In this document: positions 7,061-12,492 of the stretch, in pieces
How positions within the stretch are numbered: the first letter of the stretch is position 1
Layout of the letters: every line of letters starts with the position of its first letter
Assembly (NCBI GenBank): GCA_025356915.1
Contig: JANXQG010000141.1
Location: forward strand, 1 to 12,492
DNA: 12,492 bases
Reading direction: 5' to 3'
From: Planctomycetota bacterium
GTDB taxonomy: Bacteria; Planctomycetota; Planctomycetia; Pirellulales; Thermoguttaceae
The notes under the pieces: generated by a model
Databases searched by the model: none
What the model saw: only the letters and a program-made list of their open reading frames with translations
Told to the model about the DNA's origin: nothing
Position numbers and translations under genes: made by a program

Positions 7061-8509
7061 TTGACCACCACGACTACCACCGTAAAGCGGGCTGTTTACG
7101 ACCTGCCCCTGGTCGCCCGTATGCCGGACGAGTTGTTGGAAGCAGCAGCCGATGGTCCGCTCTTGCTGCATCACGCCGAGTGGTTTTGCAAGTTGCGGTG
7201 GTTGGTGGTGGTGGCGATGCTCGCCTTGGCGTTGGTCGCTTTGCTGACCGGCGATTGGCTTTTGCAATACGGCATCCGACTTCAGACCGGTTGGCCGCTG
7301 GGGGTTGCCGGCGTGCTGGTTTTGGCCAACGCCGCCTACTTGGTGATGCTCCGCTCGGTGCGGAAAAGCCTTAGTCTGACCGCGGCGGCGAATCGCTGTT
7401 TGTGGCTGCAAATTCTTGTCGATCTAGCCGTGCTCACTGCCGTCGTCCATTTTCTGGGCAGCGTGGAAACCGTCGCGCCGCTGATGGTTCTCTTTCACAT
7501 CGTCCTGGTCTGTCTCTTCTTCTCGTCGGCTCAGAGCCTGGCCGTCACGGGGATTGCCCTGGCGATGTACGTGTTGTGTGTCGCGTTGGAAAGTTCCGGC
7601 ATCCTTCCTGCGCAATCGGCGTGGGCCCCATTCTCGCCTGCGGTGCGCAGCGAACTTCCTGGCGGGGTGTTGGCGGCCCATGTATGCGCGGTAGTCTTTA
7701 TTTCCATAACGGTCTGGTTTCTTGCCTCGCGACTGGCCGGTGCCCTGCGGCAGCGCGACGCCGAATTGGCGGCAACCAATCGACGCCTCATGGCCGCCAC
7801 CGACGAACGTGCCCGGCACATGCTGCAAACCACGCATCAACTCAAGGCCCCCTTCGCCGCCATCCACGCCAACACACAAGTCCTTCTGGGCGGGTTCTGC
7901 GGCAAGATCTCCGACGAGGCATTGCAAGTGATCGGCAAGATTGCCGCCCGCTGCGAAATGCTCTCCTGCGAGATCAAGGCCATGCTGCAACTGGCTAACC
8001 TCCGCTCCAACGCACAGGATCCGCCGAAGCCGACGGCGATCGAGTTGCACGAGTTGCTCCGCGCCTGTTTGGCTTCGCTGGAGCCTCTGGCGGCGAAACG
8101 AGGAATTCGCTTTGACGAAAACATCGTCTCTGCCACGATCCGCGGCGTGCATGACCACGTCGTCATGATGATCGATAATATCCTCTCCAATGCAGTCGCC
8201 TATTCGTGCGACGGGCAGCAAGTTTCCGTGTTGTGTCAACCAAAACCATCGGGAGGTGCGTTTGTCACCGTGGAGGATTCGGGAATTGGCATCCCCACGA
8301 CGAAGCTACCGCTAATTTTTGACGACTACTACCACACCGCCGAGGCGGTGAAACAGAACAAGGCCTCGACTGGCCTGGGCCTAGCCATCGTCCGCCAGGT
8401 GGCCGTGGCCGGCAAAGTGGGCGTACGCGTAGAAAGTGCCCCTCAACAAGGCACGCTGTTTACTCTCGATTTTCCGGCCTGCTGGGGTGAAGCCCGCAGG
8501 CTTACTTGA
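7061..8509 (+). CDS. Membrane sensor histidine kinase
   Basis: A 482-residue kinase (counted from TTG 7061). Six hydrophobic segments lie at about residues 46-64, 78-97, 115-133, 138-157, 160-176 and 202-225, with no large periplasmic sensor domain, so it probably senses something within or at the membrane. A short coiled linker (ALRQRDAELAATNRRLMAAT) leads to the phosphoacceptor H-box TTHQLKAPFAAI, with H259 as the phosphorylated residue. The HATPase domain has an N-box MMIDNILSNAVAYS (369-382), G1 VEDSGIGIP (404-412), F-box LIFDDYYHTAEA and G2 STGLGLAIV (436-444). It starts at the end of korB and is followed by a receiver gene, its likely partner. The last residues, CWGEARRLT, come from a short hairpin repeat and are not part of the domain. 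Six-helix redox kinases of the RegB type are a loose comparison only; the signal is unknown. Confidence 0.92.
   Translation: MTTTTTTVKRAVYDLPLVARMPDELLEAAADGPLLLHHAEWFCKLRWLVVVAMLALALVALLTGDWLLQYGIRLQTGWPLGVAGVLVLANAAYLVMLRSVRKSLSLTAAANRCLWLQILVDLAVLTAVVHFLGSVETVAPLMVLFHIVLVCLFFSSAQSLAVTGIALAMYVLCVALESSGILPAQSAWAPFSPAVRSELPGGVLAAHVCAVVFISITVWFLASRLAGALRQRDAELAATNRRLMAATDERARHMLQTTHQLKAPFAAIHANTQVLLGGFCGKISDEALQVIGKIAARCEMLSCEIKAMLQLANLRSNAQDPPKPTAIELHELLRACLASLEPLAAKRGIRFDENIVSATIRGVHDHVVMMIDNILSNAVAYSCDGQQVSVLCQPKPSGGAFVTVEDSGIGIPTTKLPLIFDDYYHTAEAVKQNKASTGLGLAIVRQVAVAGKVGVRVESAPQQGTLFTLDFPACWGEARRLT
8486..8504. repeat. Hairpin repeat overlapping the kinase stop region
   Basis: TGAAGCCCGCAGGCTTAC folds as AAGCC-CGCA-GGCTT (8490-8503). 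It encodes the last codons of the kinase, whose stop is at 8507-8509. Sequences of the GAAGCCTGCGGGCTTC kind are frequent planctomycete intergenic repeats (familiarity). It has no T-run after it, so strong termination before the receiver gene is unlikely. Confidence 0.45.
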
Positions 8510-8620
8510 CACTAGGAGAGGATTTGCTGGAGAATGGTGGAGCTCGTTTCACTCTTCCCACCCTACGCTTGCCATTACCCTTTCCGCAACAGAAACTACT
8601 TAACACCAGGAGACTTGATC

Positions 8621-9004
8621 ATGGCTTATGTATTGATCGTAGACGACGACACGGATTTTGCCGAGGCAGTGAGCACCTTACTCAAAAGCCACGGCCACGA
8701 AGCAGCCATCGAGACCGACGCCGAGAAGGCTGTTGATCGCATTCGCGATCGCCGTCCCGACGCAGTGATCCTCGACGTCATGTTCCCCGAGAACGACACG
8801 GCCGGCTTTGACGTTGCCCGCGCAATCCGCCGCAACTTCGGCGGCCTGCCCGTCGTACTCTTGACTGCGGTCAACAACACGTTCCCCTTGGGCTTCAGCA
8901 ACAAGGATCGCGACGGCACCTGGCTGCCCGTGGCCGAGTTCATGGAAAAGCCCGTCGATTTGAACCGCTTGTGCGAGAAGATCACCAGCCTCTTGGACAA
9001 GTAA
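8621..9004 (+). CDS. Single-domain response regulator (CheY-like receiver)
   Basis: A 127-residue stand-alone receiver domain with no output domain. It begins MAYVLIVDDDTDFAEAV (acidic pocket D8-D10). The phosphoacceptor is D52 in VILDVMFPEND. The conserved Thr is in VVLLTAVNN and the conserved Lys in FMEKPVDLNRL. The start at 8621 is set by AGGAGA at 8608-8613, 7 bases upstream, and by the receiver fold; the frame is open upstream to 8534 but without receiver sequence. It follows the histidine kinase by 111 bases on the same strand, so it is its likely phosphorylation partner. With no DNA-binding domain it must act by protein contact or as a phosphorelay step. The target cannot be read from the sequence, but the STAS/RsbW-like proteins downstream are candidates. 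Confidence 0.94.
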   Translation: MAYVLIVDDDTDFAEAVSTLLKSHGHEAAIETDAEKAVDRIRDRRPDAVILDVMFPENDTAGFDVARAIRRNFGGLPVVLLTAVNNTFPLGFSNKDRDGTWLPVAEFMEKPVDLNRLCEKITSLLDK

Positions 9005-9215
9005 GGGGAGTTCGTTTCATGGACTTCCGACCACCGCCCCCGACGTACTTCTTCAGCCGTTACTTTCCATCCTTCCGCTACGAAATGACTTCCATCAGGA
9101 AATCTGATGCCGCCAGGGTGAAAAAACCGAAGCGCATTGGGCGGACGCGTGTTAGACTTGCACACTGCCAAGGTGTTTGTTTGCCTAACCATTCGCCCCC
9201 CTGGAAGGTGGGATC

Positions 9216-9506
9216 ATGGAAATCACACGCAATCAATACTACATGGCCGGACTGGTTCTGCTCCTCTTGGGCATCCAGTTTCGCATGATCGAATCGGTGG
9301 AACTCAAGGACCATTTTGCCAAGTTCATCGCCGAGCGGACGGACCATCCGCTGATCAGCGTCAGTTCCCAGTCCCCCCTGCTGGCTCCGGTGGAAGGTGC
9401 CGCCATCAATCGCGTCGTACACCCCCCCGAATGGATTGGATATGTATTTGCCTCGATTGGCAGCGTTCTGGTGCTGCACAGCTTAGCGATGCCCAAAAGC
9501 CCTTAG
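9216..9506 (+). CDS. Small two-helix membrane protein of unknown function
   Basis: A 96-residue protein, not recognised. It begins MEITRNQYY, followed by a hydrophobic segment AGLVLLLLGIQF (about 9-23). A polar middle part holds KDHFAKFIAERTDHP and a proline- and serine-containing stretch. A second hydrophobic segment WIGYVFASIGSVLVLHSLAM (about 73-92) is followed by a short tail KSP. Both ends would be on the same side of the membrane, leaving a loop of about 50 residues on the other side. GGAAGG at 9203-9208 gives a ribosome site about 7 bases before the ATG. It lies between the response regulator and the STAS gene on the same strand, 211 bases after the former. Its role may be tied to the signalling genes, but that is only position. 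Other frames across this segment lack such a hydrophobic pattern. Confidence 0.7.
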   Translation: MEITRNQYYMAGLVLLLLGIQFRMIESVELKDHFAKFIAERTDHPLISVSSQSPLLAPVEGAAINRVVHPPEWIGYVFASIGSVLVLHSLAMPKSP

Positions 9507-9524
9507 GATCGGCCCGGCTGCAAC

Positions 9525-9557
9525 GCAGGCGAGACGCCCGCACCACAAGTTTTTGTG
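9525..9557. repeat. Imperfect hairpin repeat after the small membrane protein
   Basis: GCAGGCGAGACGCCCGC (9525-9541) is an imperfect stem-loop, followed by CACAA-GTTTT-TTGTG (9544-9557). The first part looks like a common planctomycete intergenic repeat (GCGGGCGAGACGCCCGC type, by familiarity). The second hairpin carries a T-run in its loop. Together they could end transcription coming from the kinase, receiver and membrane protein genes. Confidence 0.4.
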
Positions 9558-9577
9558 AACGAGTTCTTAGCTACCAC

Positions 9578-9606
9578 TTGACCCTTCTGAACCGGTTCGA
9601 TACGAT
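9578..9606 (+). promoter_or_regulatory. Sigma70-like promoter for the STAS/RsbW-like pair
   Basis: TTGACC at 9578-9583 and TACGAT at 9601-9606 are separated by exactly 17 bases, a good match to a housekeeping promoter (5/6 and 4/6). Transcription would start near 9613, about 70 bases before the STAS start codon at 9685. The leader contains a 6-bp hairpin TCTAGG...CCTAGA at 9609-9628. This suggests that the STAS/ATPase pair can be transcribed apart from the upstream genes. Confidence 0.45.
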
Positions 9607-9684
9607 TGTCTAGGGTCTGCGGCCTAGAGTTGTATGGTTTTCACCCGGATTTGTAACGAGATCTCTGACCAGGAGTTTTTTTTG

Positions 9685-10038
9685 ATGCACGAATACCAGC
9701 GCTTGGAGGTAACGGAGGTTGGCGATGTAACGGTCGTGCGCTTTCGGAACCGCCGGATTACCGAAGACATCGACATCCAAGAGCTTGGTAATGAGATGTT
9801 CGGCCTCGTGGAGAACGACAAACGCAAGAAACTACTCTTGAATTTTTCGACGGTCGAATTCCTTGGCAGCGCGGCACTGGGCAAACTGATCACCCTGGAC
9901 CGAAAGGTGAAGGCCCAGGGTGGCGTGCTGAAGTTCTCCAATATCGGTCTAAATATCTACGAGGTTTTCGCCATCACGAAACTCAACCGCTTCTTTGACA
10001 TCAAAGAAGACGAGGCCGACGCCCTGGCCGCCTTTTAG
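9685..10038 (+). CDS. STAS-domain protein, anti-sigma-factor-antagonist-like
   Basis: A 117-residue single STAS domain of the SpoIIAA/RsbV type. The beta strands VGDVTVVRFRNRRIT and KKLLLNFSTVEFL surround the helix that carries the phosphorylation site. The expected serine is S62 in FLGSAALGKLI (family pattern S-S/A-A-L-G). In the known systems the unphosphorylated form binds the anti-sigma ATPase and frees the sigma factor, while the kinase phosphorylates this serine to switch it off. I chose the ATG at 9685 because AGGAG at 9671-9675 is 9 bases upstream and MHEYQRLEV is where the fold begins; the frame is open to 9634. The gene for an RsbW-like ATPase follows 23 bases after the stop, as expected for a partner-switch pair. 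Confidence 0.9.
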   Translation: MHEYQRLEVTEVGDVTVVRFRNRRITEDIDIQELGNEMFGLVENDKRKKLLLNFSTVEFLGSAALGKLITLDRKVKAQGGVLKFSNIGLNIYEVFAITKLNRFFDIKEDEADALAAF

Positions 10039-10061
10039 GTGATCTAGCCAAACGCCCAACG

Positions 10062-10571
10062 ATGCAAGCGGACCTATCTGTAGTAACCGGTTTTGCCCTG
10101 GATCCCGTGGCTACCGTTGATGTGGAAATGACCAAGATCGACCCATGGCTTTGGTGCTACGACCGCGTGATTGTCAGCGACTCCACGATAGCTAGGCAAG
10201 TTCTCGACGAAATGCTGGCTCAACTTGAAGCCCAACACTGGCAGCAACGGGACATTTTTGCGGTGCATTTGGCAGCGGAAGAGGCGCTGGCCAACGCCAT
10301 CCAGCATGGAAACGGCTGCGATGCTCGGAAGAATGTCCGTTTCGTTTGCCTGTTGTACAGCGACCGGATTCGCATCGAGATCACGGACGAAGGCCAGGGT
10401 TTCGATCCTTCGGCCTTGCACGATCCAACCTGCGACGACCACCTTCACTCCCCCTGCGGCCGCGGCGTCATGCTCATGAGGGTTTTCATGTCGCGAGTCG
10501 CGTTCAACGCTCGCGGAAACGGCGTGACCATGGAAAAAGATCGAGTGCCGAGAGAAGATTGCTGGAAGTAG
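10062..10571 (+). CDS. RsbW/SpoIIAB-like ATP-binding protein (serine kinase, anti-sigma type)
   Basis: A GHKL ATPase of up to 169 residues. It has the N-box AAEEALANAIQHGN (71-84), the G1 box ITDEGQGFDP (107-116) and the G2 box PCGRGVMLMRVFM (131-143). No H-box is present, which separates it from histidine kinases and fits the HATPase_c_2 group of serine kinases that phosphorylate STAS partners. The start is uncertain: the ATG at 10062 gives 22 extra residues before the conserved part (WCYDRVIVSD), while ATG 10128 would start just before it; neither has a strong ribosome site. It lies 23 bases after its likely STAS partner. A sigma factor and a PP2C phosphatase (SpoIIE/RsbU type) are not in the window, so the output may be another protein instead of sigma. 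Confidence 0.88.
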   Translation: MQADLSVVTGFALDPVATVDVEMTKIDPWLWCYDRVIVSDSTIARQVLDEMLAQLEAQHWQQRDIFAVHLAAEEALANAIQHGNGCDARKNVRFVCLLYSDRIRIEITDEGQGFDPSALHDPTCDDHLHSPCGRGVMLMRVFMSRVAFNARGNGVTMEKDRVPREDCWK

Positions 10572-10609
10572 AATGGGGAGAGTGAAACGATCCCCACCAT
10601 TTTTCTTTT
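10572..10609 (+). terminator. Rho-independent terminator-like hairpin
   Basis: TGGGGA (10574-10579) pairs with TCCCCA (10591-10596) around an 11-base loop and is followed by a T-rich run from 10600 to 10609. It begins right after the stop codon of the RsbW-like gene and lies between it and the convergent thiG, so it should end the plus-strand operon. The rest of the gap to 10667 shows nothing clear. Confidence 0.6.
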
Positions 10610-10667
10610 CAGTAACAGAAACCTCTTACAAGATCAGCGTCACCTCGGCTTAGGCAAATCTTGGATT

Positions 10668-11504
10668 CTACTTTCGCGCCGCGATGGTGCCTTCCGTGGG
10701 ACTGCTAGCCGTTGCATAGAGCTTTTTGGGAATCCGACCCGCAAGATAGGCCAACCGGCCGGCCTCGACGCCCAACTGCATGGCCTTGGCCATCCGGCAA
10801 GGATCTTTGGCGTGGGCGATGCCTGTGTTCAATAACACGCCGTCGACGCCCAGTTCCATGGCCACGGTCACATCACTGGCCGTACCCACGCCTGCGTCGA
10901 TAATCACGGGATAATCCGGATCGCCGTCCTTGAGGTACTCCAGGCAGATACGGATGGCGTTGGGGTTGAGTACACCCTGGCCCGAGCCGATCGGGCTGCC
11001 GGCCGGCATGACGCTCGCTGCCCCCGCTGCCTTCAGCCGCCGTGCAACGACCGCATCGTCGCTCGTATAGACCAGCACCTGGAAGCCCTCGGCCACGAGT
11101 TTCTCGGTGGCTTCGAGCGTGGCTATCGGGTCGGGCAGCAGCGTCTTAGTGTCGCCCAGCACTTCAAGCTTTATCCAGTTGGCTCCCGGATTGTTCATCT
11201 GCGTGAGGATTTCTCGCCCCAGCCGAGCCACGCGAATGGCATCCTCGGCCGTGAAGCAGCCGGCCGTGTTGGGCAGGATCGTATAGCGGCGGGTGTCGAT
11301 GAAGTCGAGCAAACTCTTGCCGGCCGCGTCGATGAGCCGTTCACGCCGCACGGCCACGGTGATGCACTCCGTGCCCGAGATGTCCAAGGATTGGCCCATC
11401 AACTCGTAGCTCGAGTACTTGCCCGTGCCGACGATCAAGCGGCTCTGGAACGCATGGGAACCGATCCGTAGCGAATCGGTGGAAGTCGAAAAGGAAGTAG
11501 TCAT
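10668..11504 (-). CDS. thiG: Thiazole synthase ThiG
   Basis: A 278-residue TIM-barrel enzyme that forms the thiazole phosphate of thiamine from 1-deoxyxylulose 5-phosphate, dehydroglycine and the sulfur carried by ThiS thiocarboxylate. It shows the family start LRIGSHAFQSRLIVGTGKY and the ITVAVRR block. LPNTAGCFTAEDAIRVARL follows. The catalytic Schiff-base lysine is K112 in NWIKLEVLGD. PAGSPIGSGQG and PVIIDAGVGTASDV form the phosphate-binding end, and LLNTGIAHAKDP follows. I chose the ATG at 11504 because the longer frame to 11579 is translated from the palindromic repeat upstream. No clear Shine-Dalgarno is seen. ThiS is upstream on the same strand, with a repeat of about 108 bp between them. 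Confidence 0.96.
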   Translation of the reverse strand: MTTSFSTSTDSLRIGSHAFQSRLIVGTGKYSSYELMGQSLDISGTECITVAVRRERLIDAAGKSLLDFIDTRRYTILPNTAGCFTAEDAIRVARLGREILTQMNNPGANWIKLEVLGDTKTLLPDPIATLEATEKLVAEGFQVLVYTSDDAVVARRLKAAGAASVMPAGSPIGSGQGVLNPNAIRICLEYLKDGDPDYPVIIDAGVGTASDVTVAMELGVDGVLLNTGIAHAKDPCRMAKAMQLGVEAGRLAYLAGRIPKKLYATASSPTEGTIAARK

Positions 11505-11531
11505 GGAATCGTGCGATGAATGGTTGACTAG

Positions 11532-11639
11532 GTAGGGTGGGACTAGTTCGCGTAGCGAGCGCCGGCCCACCATGACCAAAAATGATACTGAACTGTCGGT
11601 GGGCCCGCGCTCGCCAGAGGCTCACTGGTCCCACCCTAC
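11532..11639. repeat. Palindromic repeat of about 108 bp between thiS and thiG
   Basis: GTAGGGTGGGAC (11532-11543) is an exact reverse complement of GTCCCACCCTAC (11628-11639). Inside, 11555-11571 matches the reverse complement of 11598-11614 at 16 of 17 positions (GCGAGCGC and GGCCCACC parts). Both arms together would make a long stem with bulges. The pattern GTAGGGTGGGAC...GCGAGCGCCGGCCCACC is familiar as a dispersed planctomycete repeat, probably a MITE. An 11-base piece, CCCACCCTACG, also occurs at 8557-8567. In the thiS-thiG messenger it could change the ratio or stability of the two products. Confidence 0.8.
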
Positions 11640-11644
11640 GCCTC

Positions 11645-11845
11645 CTATCCGCCGCCGACCAGGGTCACAATCTCTAACCGATCATTGCCCGCAAGGATAT
11701 GTTCTTCGTGCTGCTGCCGCGGTACAAGCTGGAGGTTGACCTCAACCGCGACGGGCTTACCGGTCAGGCCCAGTTGCTCCAACAGCGCGGCGACGGTGCA
11801 GGCTTCGGCCGTCTCGCAAGGCTGCTCGTTGACAAGGATCTGCAT
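11645..11845 (-). CDS. thiS: Sulfur carrier protein ThiS
   Basis: A 66-residue ubiquitin-fold protein whose C-terminal glycine is adenylated and turned into a thiocarboxylate, the sulfur donor for ThiG. It has the usual MQILVNEQPCE start, TVAALLEQLGL, the VAVEVNLQLVPR strand, and the DRLEIVTLVGGG end that exposes the required Gly-Gly. The ATG at 11845 is preferred; GTG codons a few bases upstream (11852-11857) would add only four residues. The upstream gene ends 15 bases before the start, so they form one transcript. ThiF, ThiH or ThiO, needed for activation and dehydroglycine, are not in view. Confidence 0.95.
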   Translation of the reverse strand: MQILVNEQPCETAEACTVAALLEQLGLTGKPVAVEVNLQLVPRQQHEEHILAGNDRLEIVTLVGGG

Positions 11846-11860
11846 GGGAAACACCACTCT

Positions 11861-12400
11861 TTATTCGTTTGTCTTGCCCGTCGCTGCCGATCCGGCACCT
11901 CGGAAACGACCAACATCCAATAACGTAAATTCCCCTCGCAGGGTTTGGCCGGCGTTCCACGCGGAACTCGACCAGGGGATTGCATAGGCAGCAACCCTAC
12001 CGGATTGCAACTCGGCAACATAAACGAGCGATCGGCTCAAGGCCATGGTTTTGCCTCCCGTGCGCCGCAGATCAACCGTCCCGGTCGTCAAAAGGAACCG
12101 CGGGGATTTTGCCGGATTGATGCCCAAATCGGCAATGACGTTGTGCGTGTAGAATGCGTTGAAGTGGCCATTCTGCTTGGAAACCACCGCCGCACTCAGG
12201 TCGCCCGTGAGAAAATCGAGGAAGTAGACCGCCTCGACCGATTCATCACAGGATCCCGTGGCCATGGCGAATCCGTCGGTGCGGTCGGTGGCCACGGCAT
12301 GCAAGGGAACATTCGGCCAGTATCCGGCAATCAACATGCCAACCACCAGACCGGCCACCAACCCCATGCCAAGACGCGACGGCTTGATCGACAAGAACAT
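11861..12400 (-). CDS. Secreted or membrane-anchored hypothetical protein, planctomycete type
   Basis: A 179-residue protein of unknown function. A basic start (MFLSIKPSRLG) is followed by a hydrophobic stretch LVAGLVVGMLIAGYW (about 14-28), an uncleaved anchor or a signal peptide. The rest is a likely extracytoplasmic beta-rich domain containing ATDRTDGFAMATG, EAVYFLDFLTGDLSAAVVSK, LVYVAELQSGRVAAYAIPW and a C-terminal LDVGRF. I recall similar proteins in planctomycete genomes, annotated only as hypothetical. Some repeated wording (FLTGDLSAAV versus LQSGRVAAYA) suggests two or more beta-propeller-like strands, which is inference. The start is supported by AAGGAG 9 bases upstream. It is the first gene of the run to thiS (15-base gap), but nothing in it points to thiamine synthesis. 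Confidence 0.85.
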   Translation of the reverse strand: MFLSIKPSRLGMGLVAGLVVGMLIAGYWPNVPLHAVATDRTDGFAMATGSCDESVEAVYFLDFLTGDLSAAVVSKQNGHFNAFYTHNVIADLGINPAKSPRFLLTTGTVDLRRTGGKTMALSRSLVYVAELQSGRVAAYAIPWSSSAWNAGQTLRGEFTLLDVGRFRGAGSAATGKTNE

Positions 12401-12442
12401 GACACAGAACTCCTTTTGCCATCAAGTTTCCTGGAAAAACCG

Positions 12443-12471
12443 AATATACCGCTCGCGGTCGAGGCTGACAC
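12443..12471 (-). promoter_or_regulatory. Sigma70-like promoter for the hypothetical-thiS-thiG run
   Basis: On the minus strand, GTGTCA (12466-12471) and TATATT (12443-12448) are 17 bases apart (4/6 and 5/6 of consensus). Transcription would begin near 12436, about 35 bases before the start codon at 12400. The -35 box overlaps the edge of a possible dispersed repeat. Confidence 0.45.
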
Positions 12472-12492
12472 GAACCCGAAGCGCAAGCGAGG
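12464..12492. repeat. Partial copy of a dispersed intergenic repeat at the window edge
   Basis: The sequence GACACGAACCCGAAGCGC plus AAGCGAGG looks like the end of a repeat that is frequent between planctomycete genes (familiarity, not a search). It is cut by the edge of the window, so its extent and second arm cannot be seen. Confidence 0.4.

Noticed and set aside
7424..8239. A 271-codon minus-strand frame opposite the histidine kinase
   Set aside because: The sense frame has six helices and all kinase boxes; the antisense frame has only shadow composition.
8534..8620. N-terminal extension of the response regulator from ATG 8534
   Set aside because: The 29 extra residues are not receiver sequence, and a much better ribosome site (AGGAGA) precedes 8621.
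9137..9613. A 158-codon plus-strand frame across the small membrane protein
   Set aside because: It lacks a ribosome site, is Arg/His/Pro-rich, and runs through a hairpin repeat, while the overlapping frame has a good start and two membrane helices.
11505..11579. N-terminal extension of ThiG to 11579
   Set aside because: The extra 25 codons start within the left arm of the palindromic repeat and have no family similarity.

Overview
The window reads like a planctomycete chromosome, most likely Pirellulales-like. This is inferred from three things: the gene families (a fused gamma-alpha KorA, STAS plus RsbW-type regulators, an FHA protein beginning MDVKLIVLSGKHPGQ, and a secreted protein of a type I recall only from planctomycetes); the high GC content with long antisense shadow frames; and several families of small palindromic repeats between genes. 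No rRNA, tRNA, CRISPR array, transposase, phage gene or origin was seen.

Layout. The minus strand from 2635 down to 1 carries gcvPB (glycine decarboxylase subunit 2), then a lipoate-protein ligase coupled to it by an ATGA overlap, a perfect 24-bp inverted repeat, and the first 29 codons of an FHA-domain protein. The region 2636-3111 is a divergent, repeat-rich gap with one doubtful small frame. The plus strand from 3112 to 10571 carries a UPF0173 metallo-hydrolase, korA and korB (two-subunit 2-oxoacid:ferredoxin oxidoreductase), a six-helix membrane histidine kinase, a single-domain response regulator, a small two-helix membrane protein, a STAS anti-sigma-antagonist-like protein and an RsbW-like ATPase, ending in a terminator-like hairpin. 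The minus strand from 12400 down to 10668 carries a small secreted or anchored hypothetical protein, thiS and thiG, with a palindromic repeat of about 108 bp between thiS and thiG.

How the genes work together. GcvPB needs the lipoylated H protein, so the coupled lipoate ligase fits glycine cleavage; gcvPA, gcvH and gcvT are not in the window. KorAB would interconvert a 2-oxoacid and its acyl-CoA using ferredoxin. The kinase starts at the korB stop codon and is followed by a CheY-like receiver, so a link between this redox enzyme and signalling is plausible but inferred. The STAS/RsbW pair has its own good sigma70-like promoter and looks like a partner-switching module without its sigma factor or phosphatase. 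ThiS and ThiG make the thiazole half of thiamine.

The most unusual observation is a palindromic element of about 104 bp lying inside the lipoate ligase frame. It adds about 35 residues of repeat-derived protein without breaking the gene. Two other places show repeats reaching into functional sequence: the kinase C-terminus and the likely -35 box upstream of the thiS cluster. I found no clear undescribed defence or mobile system.
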